From Deltaproteobacteria bacterium (lineage in GTDB: Bacteria; Desulfobacterota; Syntrophia; Syntrophales; UBA5619): a DNA stretch of 34,500 nt. The notes under the pieces were generated by a model. That model was not told the origin of the DNA. It was given only the letters and a program-made list of their open reading frames with translations, and made no database searches. The stretch spans positions 1 through 34,500 of the forward strand of contig JAKAFS010000040.1 of the NCBI GenBank assembly GCA_021817825.1. Reading direction: 5' to 3'. A program made the position numbers and the translations under genes. Positions 16,411-24,536 of this stretch are shown here, one piece after another. The stretch's first letter is position 1. Each line of letters begins with the position of its first letter.

Positions 16411-16934
16411 CTGAGCAGGAGCGGGGATACACGCTGATCGAACTTGCCGTCGTGGTGCTGCTCGTGGGGCTGATGCTCACGCTGGCCGCGCCCCGCGTCC
16501 GGGATACCTTGCTCAACGACGACCTCAAGGCCGCGACCCGGCAGCTCCTCGGGGCGACCCGGGAGCTCCGGAACGACGCGATCCGGGAGCAGACCGATTA
16601 TCTCCTGCGCATCGATCTTGGCCAGCCCTCCTTCTGGAGCTACCCCGCCGACGCCACTCCGGAAAAGCGGGCCGAGGTCCGCAAGGCCGCCGTACGCCTA
16701 CCGGCGGGGATCCGGATCGTCGATGTCCGCCATGCCGGCGAGGCGAAAAAGGGCGACGGCGAGGCCTCGATCCGCTTCTTTCGGCAGGGATACGTCACCC
16801 CCACGGTCATCCACCTGGCCAAGGACGACCGGACCTTCACCCTGATCTTCAACCCCTTCCTTCCTTCCGTGGATGTTCATGAGAAGCAGGTCGATTATGC
16901 CTTTAATGAGGAAGATCGCGATGCCGCGCTCTAG
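16407..16934 (+). CDS. gspH: Minor pseudopilin GspH (175 aa)
   Basis: The short leader [23 protein letters not shown] is a prepilin-peptidase site with the +5 Glu present. The body has the general GspH/FimT layout: an N-terminal helix ([18 protein letters not shown]) and then a beta-rich domain. The GTG start at 16407 overlaps the gspG stop in a GTGA junction. Similarity beyond the leader is low, as is usual for GspH, so the call leans on position between G and I. Confidence 0.88.
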   Translation: MTEQERGYTLIELAVVVLLVGLMLTLAAPRVRDTLLNDDLKAATRQLLGATRELRNDAIREQTDYLLRIDLGQPSFWSYPADATPEKRAEVRKAAVRLPAGIRIVDVRHAGEAKKGDGEASIRFFRQGYVTPTVIHLAKDDRTFTLIFNPFLPSVDVHEKQVDYAFNEEDRDAAL

Positions 16935-17316
16935 GCTGTTGAAAAACGCCCATCTGCTGCGTTCTTACGGCTTCACGCTTCTGGAGGTCATGATCGCCAT
17001 GGCCATCCTGGCGATCGGCCTCGTGGCGGTTTACCAGTCCCAATCCCAGAGCGTCTCCATGGCCGGCGATTCCCGCTTTCTGACTACGGCGTCGCTCTTC
17101 GCCCAGTCCCGGATGGCGGAGATCGATGCCGACCCCGGGGCCGTCGTCTCGGGAAGCGGCGATTTCGGGGAAGACTTTCCCGATTACGGCTGGCAGGCGG
17201 AGGTCGGCGACGTGGAGGACAATCCGCTGCTCAAGAAGATCTCCCTGACGGTGACCAACAGCCGGATGACGACGCGCAACGCCTATAAGCTGGTGCTCTA
17301 TAAGGCGGTCCCATGA
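16921..17316 (+). CDS. gspI: Minor pseudopilin GspI (131 aa)
   Basis: GspI forms the pseudopilus tip complex with J and K. The leader ends SYG|FTLLEVMIAMAILAIGLVAVYQ with +5 Glu, and the family motif LFAQSRMAEID lies near residues 57-67. I chose ATG 16921 because GAGG at 16908-16911 sits 9 nt upstream and it leaves a reasonable 17-residue leader. Upstream in-frame ATGs (16873, 16879, 16897, 16906) would lengthen the overlap with gspH. The chosen start overlaps gspH by 14 nt, and the stop overlaps gspJ in an ATGA junction. Confidence 0.9.
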   Translation: MPRSRLLKNAHLLRSYGFTLLEVMIAMAILAIGLVAVYQSQSQSVSMAGDSRFLTTASLFAQSRMAEIDADPGAVVSGSGDFGEDFPDYGWQAEVGDVEDNPLLKKISLTVTNSRMTTRNAYKLVLYKAVP

Positions 17317-17966
17317 GAACAAAGGGTTTTACCCTCATCGAGATCCTGCTGGCCATCCTGATCCTCGGGATCGTCCTGACCACGGTGTACGCCTCCTATC
17401 GGGGGACCTTCCGGATCGTCAAGGAGACCCAATACGACGCCGAGGTTTATGGAAACGCGCGGGCCGCTCTGGACCGGATCTCCCGGGACCTCCAGTCGGC
17501 GGCGCCCTGGGGCGGGGCGTTCACCTTCCGGACCAAGACCCGCAGCTTGGGTGACCGGGAATGGGTCCAACTGCTCTTCCGGTCTGCCGCCCATGTCTCC
17601 TTTAGTGATACTGAGCCGCCGGAAGGCGTCGCGGTCGTCGAATACCGGATCGAGGAGGGAACGGAAAAGGAGGGCTATGCGCTCTGGCGGAGCGATTCCC
17701 TCCGGCGCGATCCGGGCAAGACCGAGGATGCCGCCGGCGGGTTCCTCCTTGCCGAAGGGATCGAGGCGCTGACCTGGCGCTTCTATGACGAGCGGGGAAA
17801 GGAATACGACAGCTGGGACTCCGGCGGAGGGGACGAGGGGCAGAGAAAAAAAGCCCCTGCGGCAATCCTGATCCGTTTGAGCCTGGTCAACGAGGCCGAC
17901 CGGGAGCGGCCCTATCTGTTTTCGACCCGGGTCGCTCTGCCCTTCCATCGCCTGGAGGCCCCGTGA
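17313..17966 (+). CDS. gspJ: Minor pseudopilin GspJ (217 aa)
   Basis: The leader MRTKG|FTLIEILLAILILGIVLTTVYAS is very short and has the +5 Glu. The mature part has the family features ALDRISRDLQSA near residues 50-61 and VEYRIEEG near 109-116, and ends in the beta-domain that contacts GspI and GspK. The gene starts inside the gspI stop (ATGA) and its own stop overlaps the GTG of gspK, so the four pseudopilin genes are translationally coupled. The length is usual. Confidence 0.93.
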   Translation: MRTKGFTLIEILLAILILGIVLTTVYASYRGTFRIVKETQYDAEVYGNARAALDRISRDLQSAAPWGGAFTFRTKTRSLGDREWVQLLFRSAAHVSFSDTEPPEGVAVVEYRIEEGTEKEGYALWRSDSLRRDPGKTEDAAGGFLLAEGIEALTWRFYDERGKEYDSWDSGGGDEGQRKKAPAAILIRLSLVNEADRERPYLFSTRVALPFHRLEAP

Positions 17967-18937
17967 ACGAAAAGCGCGATTCGAACCGGGGGGTTGCCCT
18001 TATTCTTGTCCTTTTGATGATCAGCCTGATCGTGGCCGTGACGATTCAATTGAACCGTTCCACCCGGGGAGAGATCTATGGGGCGGCCAATCTGAGCGAC
18101 GGCATCCGGCTGCGCGCCGTTGCCCAGTCGGGCTTCCAGGCCGGCGAATCGGTCCTGCTGACCGACAAGAACAACTTTGACGCCCTGACGGAAACGTGGG
18201 CCAATTCAGAGCTGCTAACCCTCCGGTTTGAGCCCCTTTTTGAAAGGGCCTCCTTCAAGCTCCTGATCGAAGACGAAGGGGGGAAGATCGCCGTCAATCG
18301 CCTCGTCGCCAACGGCGCCTTCAACGCCCCGGTCCGCGAACTGCTGCTCAGGCTCCTGACCGGACCCGATTTCGGCCTTGCCCAGGGCAAGGCCGAGGAA
18401 CTCCTGGAGGCGATCAAGGACTGGATCGATGCGGACGGCGACGTCACCGGCAGCGGCGCCGAGGGGGCCTATTATGCCGGCCTTTCCCGCCCCTATGCGG
18501 TGAAGAATGCACCTCTCGATTGCATTGAGGAATTATTGATGGTAAAGGGGATAACCCCTGAACTTTTTTACGGCATGGGGAAATCGCCGGGCCTTGCCCA
18601 GTGTCTGACCGTCTTCGGAGAAGGGAAGCTCAACATCAATACGGCCCCCCTTCCGGTGCTTCAGGCCCTGGCGGCGGAAATGACGCCGGAGCTGGCCGCC
18701 AGCCTCGACGAGTACCGCCGCGAGGCGAGGAACGATCTGGCCGACCCCCTCTGGTACCAGAAAATTCCCGGGACGGCAGGGCTCCATTTCCCCCAGGCGC
18801 TGCTCGTCGCCCGCAGCGAGATCTTCCGGATCACGGCGGTCGGCCTCCAGGGGTCGATGACGGAGCGGGTGACGGGCGTGGTGCAGCGGGACGGGGACCG
18901 GAAGAAAATCAAACTCTTGGCATGGAAGGTAGGCTGA
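17963..18937 (+). CDS. gspK: Minor pseudopilin GspK, pseudopilus tip (324 aa)
   Basis: GspK caps the pseudopilus. The leader NRG|VALILVLLMISLIVAVTIQ lacks the +5 Glu, which is normal for GspK and helps tell it from the other pseudopilins. A large helical insert follows, with DEGGKIAVNRL, AIKDWIDADGDVTGSGAE, YAVKNAPLDCIEELLMVKGI and FGEGKLNINTAP, all typical of T2SSK. The GTG start overlaps the gspJ stop, and the TGA at the end shares one base with the ATG of gspL. Confidence 0.95.
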   Translation: MNEKRDSNRGVALILVLLMISLIVAVTIQLNRSTRGEIYGAANLSDGIRLRAVAQSGFQAGESVLLTDKNNFDALTETWANSELLTLRFEPLFERASFKLLIEDEGGKIAVNRLVANGAFNAPVRELLLRLLTGPDFGLAQGKAEELLEAIKDWIDADGDVTGSGAEGAYYAGLSRPYAVKNAPLDCIEELLMVKGITPELFYGMGKSPGLAQCLTVFGEGKLNINTAPLPVLQALAAEMTPELAASLDEYRREARNDLADPLWYQKIPGTAGLHFPQALLVARSEIFRITAVGLQGSMTERVTGVVQRDGDRKKIKLLAWKVG

Positions 18938-20469
18938 TGCCCGAAAGGATCCTGGGTCTCGATAGCGGCGCGAACGGCCTCAAGGCGGTGCTCCTCTCCC
19001 GGGGATTCAAGGGAGGGTACCGCGTCGTCGGCGCTCGGCGGATCGCTCCCGTCAATCCGGACGATTTGGCCGCCGCCCTTCAGGAACTCTTCGCCGATCC
19101 CGCCTTCCGCAATCCGACCGCCGTGACGGCCCTGCCTGCCGGGCTGCTTTCCTTCCGGAATCTCCGGCTCCCCTTCCATGATGAGCGGCGGATCCGCCAG
19201 ACCCTGGCTTTTGCCCTCGAACCGCTGATCCAGACACCGCTGGAGGAGGTCTTTATCGATGGCACGACGACCGCCGTCAGGGCCGGAAAGGCGGAAATTT
19301 TTGCGGCTCTCGCCCCCCGCGCCCTGGTCGGCGAACGGGTGGAACTGCTCAAACCCTATGTTCGCGAGACGGCGGTGATCGATGTCGGCGCCGTCCCGCT
19401 GGCGATCGCGCTCACGAAAGATAAAGCTCCGGAGACCGTCCTGCTCCTCGCTGTCGGCGGCCGGGATGCGACGGCGGTTTTTGTTCGCCGGGGCGTCATC
19501 CTCCAGGTGCGCCATTTCCCCTTCGGCGGCGAAAGGGCGACCGGGGCGGTGGCGGAAGCGCTGGGCTGCGATGTCGTCGCGGCAGAGGCCCGAAAACGCA
19601 GCGGCGAACTTCCTGCCGCAGCGGCCGCGGCGATCAGGGCCGTCTGCGAGGGCTTCGGCCGGGATCTCAAAAATACGGTGATCTCGCTTCTCTGGCAGGG
19701 GGTGGTGGCGCAGCCTCCGGCGCGGATCCTCCTGACCGGCGGCGGCTCGCTGACCCCCGGTCTTGCCGAGGTCCTGGCGGCGTCTTTTGCCGTCCCCGTG
19801 GAGCGGGCGAACCTCGCTGAACTGCGGGGCATCCAGATCGACGAGCCTTTCCGGAAAAGTTGGGAACCGGCCGTCATGGATCAGGCCCTGGCCCTGGCGG
19901 CCCGGTCCATGGGCAAGGGACACGGTTTCAATTTCCGGCAGCAGGCCGACGCCGCCCGGGCCGGTTACGGGGCGGTTCGCGATCTCTTGAAGAAGGGCGC
20001 CGTGGCGGCGGCGGTGATCCTGGTCCTGGCCGGCATCGGGATGGGGCTCGACGACTATGGCGACCGCCTGCGGCTGGCGGCCCTGAAGAAGGATATCCAG
20101 GCGGAATTCAAGCGAATCGATCCCGGGACGACCCGGATCGTCGATCCGGTGGCGCAGCTGAGGGGGAAGATCGCCGCGGCCCGGAAGGTCTCGGAAGGGC
20201 TCAGCGAGTCCGCAGGAACCGCCACGGCGCTGGATCTGCTCCGGGAGCTTTCGCAACTGGCCCCGGCGGACCTTTTGGTCACCTCTTTGAATCTCGACGG
20301 CAATGCCTTCGCTTTGAAGGGGCAGGCCCGCAATTTCGATGACCTGGAGGCGTTCAAAAAGGCCTTTGCCCCCTCGCAGATGATCCGATCGGTCACGATC
20401 GATGGGACGAATACGCTGAAGCAGGGGGAAGGGGTGGAATTCGACCTCAAGGGGGTTCTGAAGAAATGA
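18937..20469 (+). CDS. gspL: GspL-type platform protein, PilM-like plus PilN-like (510 aa)
   Basis: GspL recruits the GspE ATPase to the inner membrane. Residues 1-~320 form an actin-like PilM fold, with ILGLDSGANGLKAVLL at the start and ILLTGGGSLTPGL near 265. One membrane segment lies near 354-372. The periplasmic part, ~375-510, resembles PilN (LLRELSQLAPADLLVTSL, then LKGQARNFDDLEAF). I chose ATG 18937 because the family begins there and GGAAGGTAGG lies just upstream. The frame is open much further back through gspK, but that part is out of phase with the known gene. It overlaps gspK by 1 nt and gspM by 4 nt. Confidence 0.92.
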   Translation: MPERILGLDSGANGLKAVLLSRGFKGGYRVVGARRIAPVNPDDLAAALQELFADPAFRNPTAVTALPAGLLSFRNLRLPFHDERRIRQTLAFALEPLIQTPLEEVFIDGTTTAVRAGKAEIFAALAPRALVGERVELLKPYVRETAVIDVGAVPLAIALTKDKAPETVLLLAVGGRDATAVFVRRGVILQVRHFPFGGERATGAVAEALGCDVVAAEARKRSGELPAAAAAAIRAVCEGFGRDLKNTVISLLWQGVVAQPPARILLTGGGSLTPGLAEVLAASFAVPVERANLAELRGIQIDEPFRKSWEPAVMDQALALAARSMGKGHGFNFRQQADAARAGYGAVRDLLKKGAVAAAVILVLAGIGMGLDDYGDRLRLAALKKDIQAEFKRIDPGTTRIVDPVAQLRGKIAAARKVSEGLSESAGTATALDLLRELSQLAPADLLVTSLNLDGNAFALKGQARNFDDLEAFKKAFAPSQMIRSVTIDGTNTLKQGEGVEFDLKGVLKK

Positions 20470-21020
20470 GGGCCTTCTGGGACCAACTGACGAAAAGCCA
20501 AAAAAGGGTGGTTGCGGTCGGGGCGGCCTTGGTGGCCGGGGTCCTGTTGCTCCAACTGGTCCTGATTCCCTGGTTCGAGGCGCGGCAGCGGGTGGCCAGG
20601 CAGATTGCCGCCGGTGAAAAGGCCCTTCAGGATCTCGCCGTTCTCGGGACGGAATACGGCGTTCTACAGCAGCGTTCCGAGGCGATTCGCCGGACCCTGA
20701 CCAAACGGCCGCCGGGGTTCACCCTCTTTTCCTATCTCGATCGCAAGGCGGGCGAAGCCGGGGTGAAGGGGAACGTCCGCTCCCTCAATCCGCTGAAGGC
20801 CACCCCGGCGGGGGCTTACGAGGAGGCCGCCGTGGAGATGAAGCTGGACAAGCTGACCATGAAACAGTTGGCGGATTTCTTCTACCTCCTGGAATCGCCG
20901 GAGGAGATGATCCGCATCCGGAAGGCCTCGATCGCCAAGATGAAGGAGAGCCCGGAATATATCAGCGCGCTGATCCAGGTTTTCACCTACCAGCCGCTCA
21001 CCCCGGCGGGAGGGCGCTGA
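20466..21020 (+). CDS. gspM: GspM/PilO-like platform protein (184 aa)
   Basis: GspM is a bitopic inner-membrane partner of GspL. The short cytoplasmic start MRAFWDQLTKSQKRV is followed by a membrane helix (~17-36). A periplasmic coiled coil (EARQRVARQIAAGEKALQDL) and a ferredoxin-like domain with EMKLDKLTMKQLADFFYLLE near 120-139 come next. That end is closer to PilO than to classical GspM, so the two are not fully separable here; the position after gspL supports GspM. Its ATG overlaps the gspL stop. Confidence 0.88.
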   Translation: MRAFWDQLTKSQKRVVAVGAALVAGVLLLQLVLIPWFEARQRVARQIAAGEKALQDLAVLGTEYGVLQQRSEAIRRTLTKRPPGFTLFSYLDRKAGEAGVKGNVRSLNPLKATPAGAYEEAAVEMKLDKLTMKQLADFFYLLESPEEMIRIRKASIAKMKESPEYISALIQVFTYQPLTPAGGR

Positions 21021-21021
21021 C

Positions 21022-21861
21022 ATGAAGCTGAAGCCGAAACTGAGCCGCGCCGTGGCCGGGTATCTTTTAGCCGCCCTGATCATGCTGCCGATCCTGCTTT
21101 ACCTCCGTTTCCCCGGGGAAGCGGTGCGAGATTACATCAAGGCAAGCGTCGCCGCTCGCTTTCCCCAGAGCCTGCCCTCCCTCGGCGCCGTCCGCCCCTC
21201 CTTTTTGCCGGGGCTTGCGATCGAGAACGTCACGGTCGGCTTTAGGGGCCGTCCGGAGGCCGCGCTCCATGCCGACGGTCTGACCGTCCGCCCCGAGGCG
21301 CTCGCGCTGCTGCGGGGACGGTTCGCGCTCCTCCTGACCGCAGAGGGATACGGCGGCCGGGCGCAGGGCCGGATCGATTATACGCGCCTTTTTTCCTTTA
21401 CGGGGCCTTACAAAGCGCAGGTGGACTTCCGGGACGTCCGGGTCGAAAAATGCGGCTGGCTCACCGATGCCCTGTCCCGCCGGATCACAGGGACGCTGAA
21501 GGGCACTGTCGCCTTGACCGGGGCGCCGCAGACCGCCGAGACCGGGACGGGGAATCTCGATTTTACCCTCACCGGCGGCTCCTATCCGCTCTTGGAGAAT
21601 CTTCTCGGTTTCGAGAAGCTCGACTTTGCCAAGGTGGAGGGAAAGACGAGCTACCGCAACGGGGCGCTGCGGATCACGCAGCTGATCCTGACGGGGGAAA
21701 CGCTTCGCCTGTCGCTGAAGGGGAATATCCTGCTTGCCGAGCTGACGCGGGACAGCCGGCTCGACCTGACCGGCACCGTCGAGATCCCGGCGCAGAACAA
21801 CAAACGGGTGGCGATCGCGATCGGCGGCACTCTGGGCAACCCGACGACGAAGTTTTTGTAA
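21022..21861 (+). CDS. gspN: Type II secretion protein GspN (279 aa)
   Basis: GspN is an accessory inner-membrane/periplasmic protein found only in some type II systems. One N-terminal membrane helix (residues ~11-28) is followed by an AsmA-like beta-rich periplasmic region with SLGAVRPSFLPGLAIENVTV, YTRLFSFTGPYKAQVDFRDV and GGSYPLLENLLGFEKLDFAKVEG. The latter pattern is typical of the deltaproteobacterial GspN family. It starts 1 nt after the gspM stop, with GGAGGGCG upstream. Its presence suggests a substrate set or envelope unlike those of systems that lack N. Confidence 0.88.
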   Translation: MKLKPKLSRAVAGYLLAALIMLPILLYLRFPGEAVRDYIKASVAARFPQSLPSLGAVRPSFLPGLAIENVTVGFRGRPEAALHADGLTVRPEALALLRGRFALLLTAEGYGGRAQGRIDYTRLFSFTGPYKAQVDFRDVRVEKCGWLTDALSRRITGTLKGTVALTGAPQTAETGTGNLDFTLTGGSYPLLENLLGFEKLDFAKVEGKTSYRNGALRITQLILTGETLRLSLKGNILLAELTRDSRLDLTGTVEIPAQNNKRVAIAIGGTLGNPTTKFL

Positions 21862-21880
21862 ACCGCAGCAAGGTGATGGC

Positions 21881-22771
21881 GTGGACTGGTCGCGTTTGAT
21901 GCACATCTCAGGGTCCGATTTTCGGAGGCTCGCTTCCCGAAAGGCGATGCTTCTGGTCGTCATGGCGCTTTTCCTCTACGTAGGAACGGGCATCGGCTAT
22001 GGCCTCCTGAAGCTTCAGCTGATCCGGATGCGGCCGGCGCCCGCCACGGCAAAGGTGGAGATCCCGGCGGCGGAGACGCTCCTCCGCGAACCGGCGGAGG
22101 GCTACCGGATCGTCACGGAACGGAATCTGTTCGGAACGACGACCAAGACGATTGCCGACAAGCAGGCCGGACCTGCAACTCCCGATATCGCCACGCTCGT
22201 CGATCTCAAAGGGACCGTGGCCGGCGATCCTCCCTACGGTTTTGCGATCATCGAAGAAAGGGCGACCCGCAAGCAGCGGCTCGTGAAGGTGGGCGCGGTC
22301 TTTGCCGGGGCGAAGGTGGTGCGGATCAGGCGCAACGCCCTGGATCTGACTATCGGCGATCAGGAACGGACCCTCAAGATAGCGGAAACCAAGGAGGCGC
22401 CGATTCTCCCACCCGCTGCGGCCGAAGCCGCCCCGCCCGTGACAACCGCCGGAGGGGCCATTGTCCTTGCCCGGAGCGAACTCGGGACGGCTCTTCAGAA
22501 CATGGGGACCATGCTCCGCCAGGCGCAGGTCCGGCCCTTCTTCAACGCCGGGTCCCCGGACGGCTTCATGATCACCGGCATCCAGGCGGGGAGCCTCTAC
22601 CAGAAGATGGGGATCGTCGACGGGGACATCATCCAGGGGGTCGACAACCGGACGATCCGGACGGCGGACGATATGATGGCGTTGTTCAACACCCTGAAGA
22701 ACGCCCCGGCCATGTCCCTGACGGTCCGACGGACAGGAAAACAGGAAACGCTGAAGTACCAGTTCCGGTAA
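21881..22771 (+). CDS. gspC: GspC clamp protein with HR and PDZ domains (296 aa)
   Basis: GspC joins the inner-membrane platform to the secretin. A membrane helix lies near residues 23-43. The homology region follows (YRIVTERNLFG near 75-85, then LVDLKGTVAGDPPYGFAIIEE). A Pro/Ala linker leads to a C-terminal PDZ domain (GFMITGIQAGSLYQKMGIVDGD near 227-248). The GTG at 21881 has AAGGTGATG upstream. The ATG at 21899 is an alternative without a ribosome site. GspC at the end of the L-M-N block is an unusual position, since many clusters begin with it. Confidence 0.9.
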   Translation: MDWSRLMHISGSDFRRLASRKAMLLVVMALFLYVGTGIGYGLLKLQLIRMRPAPATAKVEIPAAETLLREPAEGYRIVTERNLFGTTTKTIADKQAGPATPDIATLVDLKGTVAGDPPYGFAIIEERATRKQRLVKVGAVFAGAKVVRIRRNALDLTIGDQERTLKIAETKEAPILPPAAAEAAPPVTTAGGAIVLARSELGTALQNMGTMLRQAQVRPFFNAGSPDGFMITGIQAGSLYQKMGIVDGDIIQGVDNRTIRTADDMMALFNTLKNAPAMSLTVRRTGKQETLKYQFR

Positions 22772-22804
22772 AAGCGGGGTCATCCGACAGGCTTGCCGGG
22801 GCGC

Positions 22805-22830
22805 CGCCGGGCCGTCGTCCCTGCCCGGCG
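22805..22830 (+). terminator. Hairpin between gspC and the GspA-like gene
   Basis: CGCCGGGC (22805-22812) pairs exactly with GCCCGGCG (22823-22830) around a 10-nt loop, and TGTTTT follows 5 nt later. It is a GC-rich, weak terminator candidate in the only sizeable gap (83 bp) of the second half of the cluster. Partial attenuation between the two gene blocks is plausible. Confidence 0.35.
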
Positions 22831-22854
22831 CCGGGTGTTTTCAAGGTGGTGGTC

Positions 22855-23799
22855 ATGTACGAAGCCTATTTCGGGCTGAAGGAAAATCCCTTTACGCTGG
22901 CGCCGGATCCCCGGTACCTCTACCTGAGCCCGCAGCACCGGGAAGCCTTGAATTGCCTGATCTACGGGATCGGGGAACGCAAAGGCTTCATGGTGGTCAC
23001 CGGCGGGATCGGGACCGGCAAGACGACCCTCTGCCGTTCCTTCCTGGCCGGTCTGGACGGGGCGACGGCGAGCGCCCTGATCTTCAACCCCGCTCTTTCG
23101 GAGATCGAGCTCTTGAAAACGATCACCCAGGAGTTCGGCATCCGTTTGTCCGGCCGGGGGACGAAGAAGCGGTATCTCGATGCCCTGAACGGCTTTCTCC
23201 TGGAGAATTTCGCCGCCGGCAAGAATGCGGTCCTGATGATCGACGAGGCCCAGAACCTCTCGCACGGCGTTCTGGAGCAGATCCGGATGCTCTCCAATCT
23301 CGAAACGGACCGGGAAAAGCTGATCCAGATCGTCCTCTGGGGACAACCGGAGCTGCGGCGGCTTCTGGCACTGCCGTCGCTCCGCCAGCTCAACGAACGG
23401 ATCACGGTCCGCTATGAGTTGAAGCCCCTGGTCCGCGACGATGTCCGGCGCTATGTCGAACACCGGCTGGCCACGGCGGGCGTCGAGGCCAAGGCCAAGA
23501 GCTGTTCTTTTACGGTAGGGAGTTATGATCTGATCCACCGTTTGTCCGGCGGGGTCCCCCGGCGGATCAACGCGATCTGCGACCGGGCGTTGCTCATCGC
23601 CTACGGGAGCGACCTGCGGACCATCGACGGGCGTCTCGTCCGGACGGCGGTACGGGACATCGGACCCGACTATCCGACTGCAATACCGGCCCGGCGGCGC
23701 ACCCTCTGGATAGGGTTCGCTGCGCTGGCCACGGCGGTTCTGCTCTTGGCGGTCCTGGCCCTGGGGAACGCCAATTTGCTTGACGGGATAGGACGATGA
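22855..23799 (+). CDS. GspA/ExeA-like AAA ATPase (314 aa)
   Basis: ATPases of this type help insert the secretin through the peptidoglycan in ExeA/GspA systems. The family start YEAYFGLKENPFTLAPDPRYLYLSP is clear. Walker A is GGIGTGKT at residues 50-57 (Lys56), Walker B is AVLMIDEAQN at 125-134, and the sensor region is IQIVLWGQPEL near 159-169. One C-terminal membrane helix lies near 282-303. The protein then ends, so it lacks the periplasmic peptidoglycan-binding domain of full-length ExeA. I chose ATG 22855 because AAGGTGGT precedes it; the earlier GTG at 22846 overlaps that site. It overlaps the next gene in an ATGA junction. Confidence 0.88.
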   Translation: MYEAYFGLKENPFTLAPDPRYLYLSPQHREALNCLIYGIGERKGFMVVTGGIGTGKTTLCRSFLAGLDGATASALIFNPALSEIELLKTITQEFGIRLSGRGTKKRYLDALNGFLLENFAAGKNAVLMIDEAQNLSHGVLEQIRMLSNLETDREKLIQIVLWGQPELRRLLALPSLRQLNERITVRYELKPLVRDDVRRYVEHRLATAGVEAKAKSCSFTVGSYDLIHRLSGGVPRRINAICDRALLIAYGSDLRTIDGRLVRTAVRDIGPDYPTAIPARRRTLWIGFAALATAVLLLAVLALGNANLLDGIGR

Positions 23800-24536
23800 G
23801 TTATATCAATGAGGCGCTGAAAAAGGCCCAAAAAGAGAAGGACAGCCGCTACGAGCGGTTCGGCGGCATCATCGCCGCCGGTCCCGCTCCGGCCGGCCGG
23901 GATCGGAAGCGGCGGCTGGCCGTGGGTGCGGCATTCGCGCTTTTGGCTCTGATCGCGGCCGGTTGGCTTTGGGTCTTTCAGACGCCGTGGCGGTCGCCTT
24001 TGGTTCCCAAGGGCGGCTCCGCTCCGGCCGTGACGGTTCAACCTGCGGCGCCGGCGGCCGCAGCGGTCCCGGTATCGGCAGCAAAACCGAGCCTGGGAGA
24101 AACCGCTGCACCGGCCAAAGAGGAGACGCCGGCGGTTCGGGAGGCGGAAGCCCTCTACCGGGAAGCCATCGCGGCCCAGCGCCGGGAAGATTTGCCCAGG
24201 GCCGAAGCCCTCTACGGCCGGGTTCTGCGGCTCGCTCCCGATCATGTCCGGGCCCTGAACAACCTCGGGGTCCTCTACATGGGGCAAAAGAAGCGCGATC
24301 CGGCGATCGCCCTGTTCAAACGGGCCATCGTCCTGAAAAAAGAGTATGTCGATCCCTATTACAACCTGGCCTGCCTTTACGCCCAGGCCCAGGAGATCGA
24401 CGCGAGCCTCCGGTATCTGAAGGTCGCCATGGCGCTCGATGGCGATGTGCAGCACTGGGTGGAAAAGGATGCGGACATGAAGAACGTCGCCGCCGCACCG
24501 GCATTCAAGAAACTCATGGAGGGGCAGAAGAACTGA
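23796..24536 (+). CDS. GspB-like membrane protein with TPR repeats (246 aa)
   Basis: The start MSYINEALKKAQKEKDSRY matches the cytoplasmic motif of GspB/ExeB-type partners of the GspA ATPase. A membrane helix lies near residues 47-66. An Ala/Pro-rich linker follows, and then tetratricopeptide repeats (~115-235; ALYREAIAAQRREDLPRAEALYGRVLRLAPDHVRALNNLGVLYMGQ region). The C-terminus ends with FKKLMEGQK. The TPR part replaces the usual GspB periplasmic domain, so it could bind the secretin or a substrate. The start is inside the stop of the ATPase gene and the stop overlaps gspD, which supports joint function. Confidence 0.82.
   Translation: MSYINEALKKAQKEKDSRYERFGGIIAAGPAPAGRDRKRRLAVGAAFALLALIAAGWLWVFQTPWRSPLVPKGGSAPAVTVQPAAPAAAAVPVSAAKPSLGETAAPAKEETPAVREAEALYREAIAAQRREDLPRAEALYGRVLRLAPDHVRALNNLGVLYMGQKKRDPAIALFKRAIVLKKEYVDPYYNLACLYAQAQEIDASLRYLKVAMALDGDVQHWVEKDADMKNVAAAPAFKKLMEGQKN

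Noticed and set aside
18601-18936. Upstream extension of gspL
   Set aside because: It lies out of phase within gspK; family alignment and the ribosome site favour 18937.
23963-24535. Long upstream extension of gspD
   Set aside because: This frame is the out-of-phase reading of the TPR gene; the real start with a ribosome site is at 24536.
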